Positions 35,022 to 44,097 of a stretch of DNA of 64,000 nt are shown here, one piece after another (position 1 is the first letter of the stretch; every line of letters begins with the position of its first letter). The stretch is taken from positions 1 through 64,000 of the forward strand of contig JADJVS010000002.1 of assembly GCA_016710465.1 (NCBI GenBank), in the 5' to 3' direction. The stretch comes from Sulfuritalea sp. (GTDB taxonomy: Bacteria; Pseudomonadota; Gammaproteobacteria; Burkholderiales; Rhodocyclaceae). Under the pieces are notes generated by a model. The model ran no database searches, was not told the DNA's origin, and worked only from the letters and a program-made list of their open reading frames with translations. The position numbers were made by a program, and so were the translations under genes.

Positions 35022-37613
35022 TCAGCCTTTGGAGCGCTGCTGGGTCAGCCAATGCAGGAGGCGAAGGAAAAGCAACTCGGCGTCCACCGGCTTGCCGATG
35101 TGGTCGTTCATGCCTGCGGCGAGGCATATCTGGCGGTCTTCCTCGAAAGCATTCGCGGTCATCGCAATGATAGGTGTCGTGCCGTTCAGAGACGAGCTTC
35201 GTATCGACCGGGTGGCATCGACGCCGTTCAGGTTGGGCATCCGCATGTCCATCAGGATCAGGTCGTAGCGATGTGCGCGAGCCAGGCGCAGGGCCTCGGC
35301 GCCATCGTCCGCGAGCATGACGACAAGACCGGCACCCAACAACAGCTCTTGGGTGACTTCGCGACCCATGGGTTCGTCGTCGACAAGGAGGACGCTGGCG
35401 CCGGCGAACTCTCTCCCAATCCGCTGCTCCGCGGTTTCCCATGGGGTGGTGGATTCGGCTTCGGCAGGGGCGGCGGCGCCGAAGCAGGCGACAAACCAGA
35501 AGCGACTCCCCTGGCCGGGCTTGCTGTCCACCCCTATTTCGCCGCCCATCTTCCGTACCAGCCGCTTGCTGATCGCGAGTCCCAGCCCGGTGCCGCCGTA
35601 CTTGCGAGTCATCGAGCCGTCCGCCTGCTCGAAGGCGCGGAACAGGCGCTCCTGCTTTTCGGCATCGATGCCTATGCCCTGATCCTCGATCTCGAAACGC
35701 AAACGCACGCCGTTCGCGGCCGCCTCATCCCGGCGTATGCGGACGACGATGTCGCCCTGGTCGGAAAACTTTATCGCATTGCCGACGAGGTTGAGCAGGA
35801 TCTGGCCCAGGCGCAGCGGATCGCCGCGCAACAGCGGGCCCACGCCCTGGACATCCTGGTCGATCATCAGTTTGAGTCCCTTTTCGGCCGCCCGGTTGCC
35901 GACCAGATTGAGCAGGTTGCGCAGCACGTCATCGAGACGGAAATCAATCTGCTCGAGTTCGAGGTAGCCGGCCTCGATCTTGGAAATGTCGAGGATGTCG
36001 TTGATCACCGAAAGCAGGTGGTCGGCGGCGGCCTTGGACTTGTCGAGCTGACTCAGGCCCAGCGGATCCTGCATGCGCCTGCGTGCCAGCCCCAGCATGC
36101 CCATGATGGCGTGCATCGGGGTGCGCAGCTCGTGGCTCATGCGCGAGAGGAACTCGCTTTTCGCCGCGTTTGCCCGGCGTGCCTCGTCGCGGCTGGCGAT
36201 GAGTTCGGCCTTGGCGCGCTCCTCGGTGGTGATGTCACGGAAGCTCCAGACGCGCGAGACCTGGCTGCCAGCCAGTAGCGGAATGCTGCGCCGGAAAAGC
36301 ACCCGCCCGTCATTGAGCAGCACCTTGTCCTCGTGCACCACGCCCATCGCCAGGATTTCGCCGATGCGCTTGACACCGGCGTCGGGATCGACAAAAAGCT
36401 TGCGCGCGGCAGCGATGATCTCGTCGCGGCCGGTACTGGCGCGCGCTTCCGGGGGAATATTCCAGATTTCGAAAAAGCGGTCGTTGGCAAACAGCAGCTT
36501 GCCGCCGGGATCGTGCCCGTCGTAGCCGAAGATGCCTTCGTCGGTGGCCTCCAGCGTACGCTGCAGGTTGTTGAGGCTCTCCTTGAGCGCCTGGGCGGCA
36601 GCGCGCTGCGCGGAGATGTCCTGAAGGGCGCCGGAGAGGCGTACCACCTTGCCCGCCTCGAACTGTGGCTCGCACAAGGCGCGCACCCAGATGTGGCGCC
36701 CGCTCGCGGTTTCCAGCGGTAACTCCAGATCGTAGCCCGTGCCTTCCGCAAGGGCTTTTTCCACGGCTGCTTCGAGGACGCGTCGCGATTCCGGCGGGTA
36801 GTAGGCAAGCGCCTGGTCGACGCTTGGCATCGAACCCGGCAAGAGATCATGGATGCGGAAGGTTTCCGTGGTCCAGTTCAAGGCGCGGGTTGCCACATCG
36901 ACTTCCCAGCCGCCCACGTGGGCCAGGCGGCCGGTGCGATCGAGCAGGTCCTGATTGCGGCGCAAGGTCTCGGCTGCGGCCGCCTCGGCGCGTTGCCGTG
37001 TCAGTTCGGCGGTCAGGGCGCGCACCTCCTCGACCTGACGGTGGTGGCTGCGCCGCAGGTAGACAATGGTTGCTGCCGAAAGGCTGAGCACCACGGCCTG
37101 GATCAACCAGTACATGGCCAGCGGCGTCGGCGGCCATGGGGGGGCTATCGCGGTCCACTCGGCGAGCGCGAAACCGAAGAAAGCAGCGATGCTGAGGGCG
37201 GTCATCACGACGGCGGCACGGGCGCCCATCATCCATCCGGTGAAGATGATGATCAGTGGGTAAGCGACGATGATGGTCGAGCGCACGCCACCCATGAATG
37301 CCGCGCCCGTCGTCGCGACCAACCAGGTGCCGAGGGCGAGGACGGCGACGGCTGCCTTGGTGCGTCCGCGAAAAAGCAGGTAACGCGCGCCACCGACGAC
37401 GAGGATGATGGCGCCGGGTGTGAGCACGCGCAGTGTCTGTTCCGGGGCGAGGACCGGGATGATCCCGATCAGCGCGATCGATCCGGCGACAAGGGCGATA
37501 GTCGCAATATTGAGGAAGAACAGCGTGGATTCGTCGAGTCGGGGGGGCGCCGTCCTGCTCTCCCCCGGGGGCACGGGTTCCGGCCCGATGTGCTCCCCAG
37601 CGTTCACGCGCAA
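35022..37613 (-). CDS. membrane hybrid sensor histidine kinase with PAS domains and receiver
   Basis: An 863-residue sensor. A membrane region of six or so helices (about residues 28-185) is followed by a short coiled coil and PAS domains at ~210-340 and ~350-470. The dimerisation/phosphoacceptor site is SHELRTPMHAIMG, the ATPase has NLVGNAIKFSDQG and GGTGLGLAISKRLV, and a C-terminal receiver has phosphoacceptor Asp in LILMDMRMPN. No output domain is attached, so signalling continues through a phosphotransfer partner outside the window. The gene lies upstream of tauE on the same strand, and the signal it senses is unknown. Confidence 0.9.
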   Translation of the reverse strand: MRVNAGEHIGPEPVPPGESRTAPPRLDESTLFFLNIATIALVAGSIALIGIIPVLAPEQTLRVLTPGAIILVVGGARYLLFRGRTKAAVAVLALGTWLVATTGAAFMGGVRSTIIVAYPLIIIFTGWMMGARAAVVMTALSIAAFFGFALAEWTAIAPPWPPTPLAMYWLIQAVVLSLSAATIVYLRRSHHRQVEEVRALTAELTRQRAEAAAAETLRRNQDLLDRTGRLAHVGGWEVDVATRALNWTTETFRIHDLLPGSMPSVDQALAYYPPESRRVLEAAVEKALAEGTGYDLELPLETASGRHIWVRALCEPQFEAGKVVRLSGALQDISAQRAAAQALKESLNNLQRTLEATDEGIFGYDGHDPGGKLLFANDRFFEIWNIPPEARASTGRDEIIAAARKLFVDPDAGVKRIGEILAMGVVHEDKVLLNDGRVLFRRSIPLLAGSQVSRVWSFRDITTEERAKAELIASRDEARRANAAKSEFLSRMSHELRTPMHAIMGMLGLARRRMQDPLGLSQLDKSKAAADHLLSVINDILDISKIEAGYLELEQIDFRLDDVLRNLLNLVGNRAAEKGLKLMIDQDVQGVGPLLRGDPLRLGQILLNLVGNAIKFSDQGDIVVRIRRDEAAANGVRLRFEIEDQGIGIDAEKQERLFRAFEQADGSMTRKYGGTGLGLAISKRLVRKMGGEIGVDSKPGQGSRFWFVACFGAAAPAEAESTTPWETAEQRIGREFAGASVLLVDDEPMGREVTQELLLGAGLVVMLADDGAEALRLARAHRYDLILMDMRMPNLNGVDATRSIRSSSLNGTTPIIAMTANAFEEDRQICLAAGMNDHIGKPVDAELLFLRLLHWLTQQRSKG

Positions 37614-37726
37614 CCGGGACAGGTCTCAGCCAGCCCGCCACGCGATGGGTGCGATCGCCGATCAGCCAGCCCGTCAATCGGGCCATGGCAGACATTCATT
37701 TGTTTCTTCCCCTTGTCAGGGCAATT

Positions 37727-38194
37727 TTACACTTCGTGCCGTCTGCCGATCCAGTCGGCAGCCTGAAACAGCGCAGCCTGAAGTGCGGCGACGGCCCCGG
37801 CGCTGAGTTCCTCGCCAAGTTCGAAGCGCTCGCCGCGTATCGCCAGCAGCCAGCAGGGTGGCGGCTCGCCGTCGTCGATGTCGACAAACACCTCGAGCAC
37901 GGCTTGCGGGCTCATGGCGTGGGTGGTGAAGCTGTCGTCGCGCGCGGCCTCGATGCGCGTTAGCGAACAGGGTGTCGGCGCATCCAGGGTGGCATCGACG
38001 AAGAGCACGCGTTGCCGCCCCTGCAGGTCGAGGGCGTGCTCGACCTGAAGCTGGAAGTCGGTGAGGAAATCAATGCCGCCCCACTCGGGGTGACGTGCCA
38101 CCAATTCCGCGAAATGCTCGACGAACAGCGGTCCCAGGGCATCGTCGCCGCGACTGGGATTGCCCCAGCCGAAGATCAGCGTCGGCGCGGTCAA
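37727..38194 (-). CDS. hoxW: NAD-reducing hydrogenase maturation endopeptidase
   Basis: Cleaves the C-terminal extension of HoxH once nickel is inserted. A 155-residue protein of the HybD/HycI protease fold: LIFGWGNPSRGDDALGP at the N-terminus carries the nickel-sensing Asp, and FVDATLD holds a second acidic ligand. ATG overlaps the hoxH stop by 4 bp (ATGA), the usual order. Confidence 0.9.
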   Translation of the reverse strand: MTAPTLIFGWGNPSRGDDALGPLFVEHFAELVARHPEWGGIDFLTDFQLQVEHALDLQGRQRVLFVDATLDAPTPCSLTRIEAARDDSFTTHAMSPQAVLEVFVDIDDGEPPPCWLLAIRGERFELGEELSAGAVAALQAALFQAADWIGRRHEV

Positions 38195-39681
38195 GATCGG
38201 TGACGAATGAAGCCGTCGGCGTTGCGCGTGACCTCATCGATCGCCGTACCGTCAGCGCCGACTATTGCCACTTCGAGCGGCATCTGCCCCAGCGCATGGG
38301 TGGCGCAGGACAGGCAGGGGTCGAAGGCGCGAATGGCGATCTCGATGTGGTTGAGCAGGCCCTCGGTGACCTCGACGCCGTCGAGGTACTGTTTGGCCAC
38401 TTCGCGCACCGCCGTGTTCATCGCCTGGTTGTTGTGCGTGGTGGAGACGATCAGGTTGGCGCGGATCACCTGGTCGTTTTCGTCGACGCGGTAATGGTGG
38501 ATCAAGGTGCCGCGCGGCGCCTCGATGACGCCGACGCCGCGTTCCTGGCGCACGCCGGTGGCCATCAGATCGTGGCCGATGATGTCGTCGTCGTGCAGCA
38601 GGTCCTTGATGGTTTCGGCGGCGTGCAGCATTTCGATCATGCGCGCCCAGTGGTAGCCCAGGGTCGCGCCGGCGGCGCTACCGCCGTCGAAGGCGAGGAA
38701 TTCCTCGCGCTCCTTGTCGGCCAGCGGCGTCGGGATGTGGTCGCACATCGTCACCCGCGACAGCGGACCGACGCGGTAGGAGCCGTCCTCGGTGCCCAGC
38801 GACTTGAAGAACGGGAACTTCATGTAGGACCAGGGCTTGACGTCTTCGGCGATGACATCCCAGTAGCGGCCGTAGTCGAAGTGGTCGAACAGGGTCTTGC
38901 CCTCGATGTCGCGCGCGCGCAGGCCGCCGTGATACAGGTCCATGGCGCCGTCGGGGCGCACCAGGCACATGCCGGCGGAGCGGAAGCGGCCGAAGGCGTT
39001 GTACTCGGCGAGGTTCTGCTCGAACAGGCCGCGGATGATGCCGACGGCGGAGCGAGACCAGACCACCATCTGGTAAATATCCTTGAGCAACTCGGCGCGC
39101 TCCTCGGCGGAAAGCGACTTGTTTACCCCGCCTGGAATCGAGCCCGTGCCATGCACGCGCTTGCCGGCCGTCATGCGGATCACTTCCTGGCCGTACTTGC
39201 GCAACAGCACGCCCTTCTTGGCGATTTCCGGATGCGCGGCGACGACGCCGACGATGTTGCGTGCGGCCACGTCGGAGCCGAAGCCGAACAGCAGGTCGGG
39301 CGACGACAGATGGAAGAAGTGCAGGGCGTGGGATTGCAGGATCTGGCCGGCATGCATCAGGCGGCGCATCTTCTCGGCGGTGGGCGTCAGTTGCTTGACG
39401 CCCAGCATCATGTCCAGCGCCTTGGATGCGGCGAGGTGATGCGAGACCGGGCAGATGCCGCACAGGCGCTGAACCATCACCGGCACTTCCCAGTAGGGGC
39501 GGCCCTGGATGAACTTTTCGAAACCACGGAATTCGACGATGTGCAGGCGCACCTGGTGCACCTTGTTGTTATCGTCGAGCAGGATAGTGACTTTGCCATG
39601 GCCCTCGACCCGCGACACGGGATCGATGGCGACGCGACGGAGTTTCTCGGGGGCGATGGCGGTTTCGAGTTCGAATGTCAT
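38191..39681 (-). CDS. hoxH: NAD-reducing [NiFe] hydrogenase large subunit
   Basis: Active-site subunit of the cytoplasmic bidirectional hydrogenase (H2 + NAD+ = NADH + H+). At 496 residues, the two nickel-ligand motifs are RLCGICPVSHH (L1) and DPCLSCATHALG (L2). Protease cleavage would follow the L2 His/Ala, removing about 34 residues that end GFIRHRS. The type is group 3d, judging by its HoxFUY partners. It is separated from hoxY by an unusual 168-bp gap containing hairpins, whereas the other hox genes overlap. Confidence 0.95.
   Translation of the reverse strand: MTFELETAIAPEKLRRVAIDPVSRVEGHGKVTILLDDNNKVHQVRLHIVEFRGFEKFIQGRPYWEVPVMVQRLCGICPVSHHLAASKALDMMLGVKQLTPTAEKMRRLMHAGQILQSHALHFFHLSSPDLLFGFGSDVAARNIVGVVAAHPEIAKKGVLLRKYGQEVIRMTAGKRVHGTGSIPGGVNKSLSAEERAELLKDIYQMVVWSRSAVGIIRGLFEQNLAEYNAFGRFRSAGMCLVRPDGAMDLYHGGLRARDIEGKTLFDHFDYGRYWDVIAEDVKPWSYMKFPFFKSLGTEDGSYRVGPLSRVTMCDHIPTPLADKEREEFLAFDGGSAAGATLGYHWARMIEMLHAAETIKDLLHDDDIIGHDLMATGVRQERGVGVIEAPRGTLIHHYRVDENDQVIRANLIVSTTHNNQAMNTAVREVAKQYLDGVEVTEGLLNHIEIAIRAFDPCLSCATHALGQMPLEVAIVGADGTAIDEVTRNADGFIRHRS
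38242..38263 (-). repeat. interspersed 22-bp repeat, copy 7
   Basis: Minus strand AGTCGGCGCT-GACG-GT-ACGGCG, a full consensus match. It lies in the part of hoxH that codes for the cleaved C-terminal extension (VGADGTA). Confidence 0.6.
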
Positions 39682-39722
39682 GGCGGTTCTCGGGGTTTTG
39701 GTTCAAATGTCGTGAAGAAATC

Positions 39723-39786
39723 GTAGCGAGCGGGCCGCAGCAGGGTGCGGCCGGAGCGCAGCTACCGGAATGCACGTAGGTGTGCA
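39723..39786 (-). other. two hairpins in the hoxY-hoxH intergenic region
   Basis: An imperfect inverted repeat at 39723-39765, with outer arms GTAGC/GCTAC and inner arms GCCGCA/TGCGGC. A second hairpin, TGCAC-N6-GTGCA, lies at 39771-39786. Both fall between hoxY and hoxH in the transcript, and there is no T-run, so termination is unlikely. A processing or stabilising mRNA structure, or a small repeat insertion, would fit. Confidence 0.5.
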
Positions 39787-39849
39787 TGAGGATAGCGAGC
39801 ACCGCCCAAGCCCTGATCTGGCACGCGCAGTAGATTTATTCATGGCATT

Positions 39850-40419
39850 TCAGTCGTAGTGCATCAGGCCGTGCCCCAGCGTGGGCGTGCGGCCGGCGAG
39901 CAGGTCGGTCAGCAGCTTCCAGAAGGCGTCGGCCGGCGGCGGGCAGCCGGGCAGGAAGTAATCCACCTTCACCACTTCATGGATCGGGTGCACCTTGTTC
40001 AGCGGCAGCGGCAGTTCCGGGTCATTGGGAATCCCGGCGCGGCCGAGCAGGTATTCGGTCTGGTACACCTCTTCGAGGATGTCGCGCAGGTCGAGGTGGT
40101 TGCGCTGCGCCGGCAGCCCGCCGTTGATGGCGCAGGCGCCCACCGCCACCAGGATCTTGCAGTTCTTGCGGAACTCGCGCAGCACGTGCACGTTTTCGGC
40201 GTTGCACAGGCCGCCTTCGATGAGGCCGAGGTCGCAGGGGCCGCAGTGCTTGATGTCGGTGATCGGCGAACGGTCGAATTCGACCAGTTCCAGCAACTTG
40301 AGGATGCGCTCGTCGATGTCGAGGAAGGACATGTGGCAGCCGAAACAGCCGGCGAGGCTGGTGGTGGCGACCTTGAGCTTTTTCGCCGTGACCGGCGCGG
40401 CATTCATGGGCGCGTTCAT
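39850..40419 (-). CDS. hoxY: NAD-reducing hydrogenase small subunit
   Basis: Electron-transfer subunit of the hydrogenase module, with the proximal [4Fe-4S] cluster. 189 residues; cluster ligands appear in LAGCFGCHMSFLD, HCGPCDLGLIEGG, VGACAINGG and LPGCPPPADAFW. No signal peptide or Tat motif, consistent with the cytoplasmic enzyme. Its start overlaps the hoxU stop (ATGA). Confidence 0.94.
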   Translation of the reverse strand: MNAPMNAAPVTAKKLKVATTSLAGCFGCHMSFLDIDERILKLLELVEFDRSPITDIKHCGPCDLGLIEGGLCNAENVHVLREFRKNCKILVAVGACAINGGLPAQRNHLDLRDILEEVYQTEYLLGRAGIPNDPELPLPLNKVHPIHEVVKVDYFLPGCPPPADAFWKLLTDLLAGRTPTLGHGLMHYD

Positions 40420-41141
40420 GGCGCAGCCTCCTTCAGGGGCTCCTTGACCTGTTCATTGATCGGCGCCTTGTCGTAGCGGCGCTCGCCGATGGGCACCGCA
40501 AAGCCCTTGCGCTTCTCCAGGATCACGCCAACCGGGCAGATGTGGGCGGCGCGGTCGGTGAGGGCGAAGTCGGTGTCGCCGAGTTTTCCGGATTCGCTGT
40601 TGATATGGATGCGGCGGCCGAGGATGCCGCGTCCGCCCATGGCGAAGACATTCTTGCCGTCAACTTCGCGCGAGGCGGTGACGCACAGGCTGCACATGAT
40701 GCAGCGGTTGAAGTCGAGCAGGATGTCGGGATGCGAGGCATCGACCGGGCGGTCCGGATAGAACATGTCGAAATGCGGCGACATCATCTTCAGCTCGTAG
40801 GCCGTGGCCTGCAAGGTGCAGTTGCCGCTCTTTTCGCAGGACGGGCAGAAGTGGTTGCCCTCGACGAAGAGCATCTGCAGCAGGGTGCGGCGCTTGTCGT
40901 CCAACTCGCCGCTGCGGTTCTCGACGCTCATGCCGGCCTGGGCTTCCAGGGTGCAGGAGGAAGCGAAGCGCCCATTGGCCTTGACGGTGCACAGCTTGCA
41001 GGAACCGTGCGGGGCGAAGTCCGGGTGCCAGCACAGGTGCGGTATATACACGCCGGCGGCTTTGGCCGCCTGCATGATGGTTTGCCCGGGAGTGAAGGCG
41101 ATGTCCTCGCCGTCGAGCTGGAAAGTGAGATCGGTAGTCAT
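40416..41141 (-). CDS. hoxU: NAD-reducing hydrogenase diaphorase subunit HoxU
   Basis: NuoG-N-terminal-like iron-sulfur subunit that wires HoxY to HoxF. 241 residues. It has a [2Fe-2S] site (HLCWHPDF, GSCKLCTVK, SSCTLEAQ), a Cys/His [4Fe-4S] site (GNHFCPSCEKSGNC) and a ferredoxin-like pair beginning CIMCSLCV. The stop overlaps hoxY and the start overlaps the end of hoxF. Confidence 0.94.
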   Translation of the reverse strand: MTTDLTFQLDGEDIAFTPGQTIMQAAKAAGVYIPHLCWHPDFAPHGSCKLCTVKANGRFASSCTLEAQAGMSVENRSGELDDKRRTLLQMLFVEGNHFCPSCEKSGNCTLQATAYELKMMSPHFDMFYPDRPVDASHPDILLDFNRCIMCSLCVTASREVDGKNVFAMGGRGILGRRIHINSESGKLGDTDFALTDRAAHICPVGVILEKRKGFAVPIGERRYDKAPINEQVKEPLKEAAP

Positions 41142-42937
41142 GCTTCAGCCTCGTTGCTGAGATGGGCGCCGGCATCGTCGCGCCCGGTCATTTGCCTGGC
41201 CTGCGACAGCGCGGCGTCAAGATCGAAGGCCGGCTCGTAGTCCAGGGACTTCAGCCGGCGCTCGTAGGCGGGACGGAACTTGTTCAGGGTATCGAACACC
41301 GGGTTGCAGGCCGAGTTGCCCAGGCCGCAGTGGCTGGCGCCCTGCATCAGGCGATGCAGCTTGAACAACTCGTTGATGTCGTAGGGCGAGCCGTGGCCGC
41401 GCGCAATCTTGTCCATCAGGTTGCGCACCAGGGTCGTGCCGACGCGGCACGGCGTGCAGAAGCCGCAGGATTCGTGGGCGAAGAACTGGGCGAAGTTGCG
41501 CGCCACCTCGAACATGTCGCGCGTCTCGTCGAAGACCATGAAGGCGCCGGCCGTGGCCAGGTCCTCGAAGGCGATCCGGCGATTGAATTCGTCGGCGGAA
41601 ACACATATCCCGGATGGTCCGGAGACCTGCACCGCCTGACAATCGGTGGCGCCGCAGTCCTCGAGCACCTGGCGCACCGTGACGCCGTAGGCATACTCGT
41701 AGATGCCCGGGCGCTCGCAGTCGCCGCTGACCGAGAGGAGCTTGCTACCGGCGGACTTCTCGGTGCCATGCGCCGCGTACCAGGCGCCACCCTGCGCGGC
41801 GATCAGGCAGGAGGCGGCCAGGGTCTCGACGTTGTTCACCGTGGTCGGCTGCTCCAGGTAGCCACGCGTCACGGGGAAGGGCGGGCGGATGCGTGGGCGG
41901 CCGGGCTTGCCTTCCAGCGACTCGATCAGCGCCGATTCCTCGCCGCAGACATAGGCGCCGGCGCCCAGGTGGATCTCGATGTCGAAATCGAAGCCCTTGC
42001 CGAGGATGTTGGTGCCGAGCAGGCCGGCCGATCGCCGTGCCGCCAGCACCGACTCCAGGGGCTCGAGCAAATAGCGGTATTCGCCGCGCAGGTAGAGCAG
42101 CCCCTTTTTTGCGCCGACCACGCTGCCGGCAATGCTCATGCCCTCGAACACCAGGTCCGCGTATGAGGTCAGCAATACGCGGTCCTTGAAGGTTCCCGGT
42201 TCGCCCTCGTCGGCGTTGCAGACCACGTAATGTGCCGGATTTGGGCCATGGCCGGCCGCTTTGCGGCAGGCTTCCCATTTCAGCCCGGTCGAAAAGCCGG
42301 CGCCACCACGGCCGCGCAGCCTGCCGGCCTTGACCTCGGCCAGCATGGCCTGCGGGCCGCGTTCCAGTGCCGCATTCAGCGCCTGCCCGTTTTTCAGTTC
42401 GTGGCCGAGCAGGATGTCCTTGCGGCGGATGTTGTCCTCGACCGCGAACCATTCGGCCGGCCATTCGGATACGGGCTTCTGCTCGCGGATCAGGCCGACC
42501 ATTTCGCCCAGCCGGGCCTGCGTCATGCGCGGGATGGCGCGGTAATTCACCAGCACCGCCGGTCCCTGGTCACACAGGCCGGTGCAGGACGTGGTGTTCA
42601 CGCTGACCAACCCGTCTTCCGAGACGCGGCCCGGTTCCAGCCAGAGCTTCTTGCACATCGCATCCATCAGATCGGCATTGCCCAGCATGCGGTCGGTGAT
42701 GTTGTCCGACCAGAGCACGCAGTATTTGCCGCGCTGGCGCGTGTGGAAGAAGCTGTAGAAGGCGGCGGTGCCGCTGACCTGGGCACGCGGCCAGCCGATG
42801 CGGTCGGCGATGTGCGTTAGCGTTGCCGGCGAAAGCCAACTGAGTTGCTCCTGGATTTCGCGCAGGATCTGCACCAGGCGTGTGCCGTCGTGGCGATTTC
42901 GCGCGAGGACGGTATCGATGATTTGGGTGTCGGACAT
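41138..42937 (-). CDS. hoxF: NAD-reducing hydrogenase diaphorase subunit HoxF
   Basis: NADH/FMN-binding subunit. The NuoE-like N-terminal part (residues ~1-160) holds a [2Fe-2S] region: SCTGLCDQGP is present, while the first Cys pair looks degenerate (one Cys in KYCVLWSDN). The NuoF-like part has the FMN loop GRGGAGFSTGLKW, the NADH site GAGAYVCGEESALIESLEG and the [4Fe-4S] motif ESCGFCTPCRVGT plus a later Cys. I chose the ATG at 42937 (MSDTQIIDTVL); an ATG at 42982 would add 15 residues. First gene of hoxFUYHW. No sigma-54 site fits its own promoter. Confidence 0.94.
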   Translation of the reverse strand: MSDTQIIDTVLARNRHDGTRLVQILREIQEQLSWLSPATLTHIADRIGWPRAQVSGTAAFYSFFHTRQRGKYCVLWSDNITDRMLGNADLMDAMCKKLWLEPGRVSEDGLVSVNTTSCTGLCDQGPAVLVNYRAIPRMTQARLGEMVGLIREQKPVSEWPAEWFAVEDNIRRKDILLGHELKNGQALNAALERGPQAMLAEVKAGRLRGRGGAGFSTGLKWEACRKAAGHGPNPAHYVVCNADEGEPGTFKDRVLLTSYADLVFEGMSIAGSVVGAKKGLLYLRGEYRYLLEPLESVLAARRSAGLLGTNILGKGFDFDIEIHLGAGAYVCGEESALIESLEGKPGRPRIRPPFPVTRGYLEQPTTVNNVETLAASCLIAAQGGAWYAAHGTEKSAGSKLLSVSGDCERPGIYEYAYGVTVRQVLEDCGATDCQAVQVSGPSGICVSADEFNRRIAFEDLATAGAFMVFDETRDMFEVARNFAQFFAHESCGFCTPCRVGTTLVRNLMDKIARGHGSPYDINELFKLHRLMQGASHCGLGNSACNPVFDTLNKFRPAYERRLKSLDYEPAFDLDAALSQARQMTGRDDAGAHLSNEAEA

Positions 42938-43184
42938 GGTTGAATTCGTCCAGTGAGCAGGGGGAGAATTGTTCTTCTGCATTGCAGCATAGCGACTTGC
43001 GGTGCTCGCGAGTTAACCTGGGTCAACCACTGATCGAGACGGAGCCCGCCGGACGCGGAATTAATTAACGGCTCGCAATCGAAAAGCTTTACCGAAACCG
43101 TGAAAATGGACGCTTTGGCACGCTCTCTGCTAGTATTGCGCTGTAATATTTCAGGCCATCACGAAAGCCCTTTTGCGCTGACCC
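42938..43184. other. divergent promoter region between hoxF and the HD-domain gene
   Basis: It holds the plus-strand sigma-54 element at 43116. For hoxF on the minus strand the best GG-N10-GC match (43100-43085) is poor, and I see no good sigma-70 pair, so the hox promoter is unassigned. An AT-rich patch lies at 43060-43070 (AATTAATTAAC). Confidence 0.45.
43116..43131 (+). promoter_or_regulatory. sigma-54 (-24/-12) promoter of the HD-nikR operon
   Basis: TGGCAC at 43116-43121 and CTGC ending at 43130, with exactly GG-N10-GC spacing. The predicted start is near 43142, about 43 nt upstream of the HD-domain gene. The -24 box is perfect; the -12 box has one mismatch to TTGC. Confidence 0.65.
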
Positions 43185-44096
43185 ATGAATCCCGACAGCC
43201 CCTTCCTCGCCTTGGGCAATATCCGCGACACCGGAGAAGTCGAGGCGCAGGTCGCCGGCATCGTCAGCAGCTTTGCTCCGGGGCATGACCTGACGCGGGT
43301 GCACGGCGCGTTCGACCTGCTGGACCGCGCCTTTGACGGCAAGTTGCGCGGCTACCAGAACCTCAAGACGCTGTATCACAACCGCAGTCACACCAACGAG
43401 GTGGTGCTGTGCACGGCGCGCATGTTGCACGGCCTGCACCTTGCCGGCCAGGGCATGGATACCGAGCACCTCGACGCGGCGCTGATCGGCGCCCTGATGC
43501 ACGATGTCGGCTACCTGATGAGCGACGAGGAGGCCAGCGGCACCGGCGCCCAGTTCACCGCCAGCCACGTCATGCGCGGCGTCGAGTTCGCGCGCCGTCA
43601 TCTGGCGGACCTTCCGTCGTCGCTGCTCGATTCCACGACCAAGGTGATCATGCTGACCGACCACCGCAAGCATCCCGACTGGGTCACGTTCGACAACCTC
43701 CAGCAGCAGCGGGCCGCCTTTGCCACGGCCACCGCCGACCTGATCGGCCAGATGGCCAATCGCGAGTATCTTGAGCGGGTATTGTTTCTCTACTATGAAT
43801 TCGAAGAAGCGCAAATGGGCGGTTTCGCCGATATTCACGATCTGCTGGAAAAGACCGCGGCCTTCTACAAGATGACCAAGGGCCGGCTGGACGGCGACCT
43901 CAATGGCATGTCGATCAACCTGGCGCGCCATTTCAGCGTGCAGACCGGCAGTGAGCGCAATTTCTACCAGGAGTCGATCGACCGCAATCTTGACTATCTT
44001 GCGCGCATCGTCGGCACCGAGCGTGAGCACCGGTTGGAAAAACTCCGGCGCGGGCACGTGGTCGAGACAGTGCTCGAAATCAAACGGTTGCACTGA
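43185..44096 (+). CDS. HD-domain metal-dependent phosphohydrolase
   Basis: A 303-residue soluble protein with an HD-type metal site: first His in LYHNRSHTNEVV, the HD pair in ALMHDVGYLM, and further His in ASHVMRG and MLTDHRKHP. HD proteins hydrolyse nucleotides, cyclic (di)nucleotides or phospho-compounds; which of these applies is not visible, and no receiver or GAF domain is attached. It starts 43 nt after the predicted sigma-54 transcription start and ends one base before nikR, so it is tied to nickel/hydrogenase control by context. I know of no established role for such a gene there. Confidence 0.8.
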   Translation: MNPDSPFLALGNIRDTGEVEAQVAGIVSSFAPGHDLTRVHGAFDLLDRAFDGKLRGYQNLKTLYHNRSHTNEVVLCTARMLHGLHLAGQGMDTEHLDAALIGALMHDVGYLMSDEEASGTGAQFTASHVMRGVEFARRHLADLPSSLLDSTTKVIMLTDHRKHPDWVTFDNLQQQRAAFATATADLIGQMANREYLERVLFLYYEFEEAQMGGFADIHDLLEKTAAFYKMTKGRLDGDLNGMSINLARHFSVQTGSERNFYQESIDRNLDYLARIVGTEREHRLEKLRRGHVVETVLEIKRLH

Positions 44097-44097
44097 G

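Noticed and set aside
42938..43184. Sigma-54 promoter for hoxF on the minus strand
   Set aside because: The only GG-N10-GC spacing match there (ACGGTT...AAGC) disagrees with both consensus boxes.
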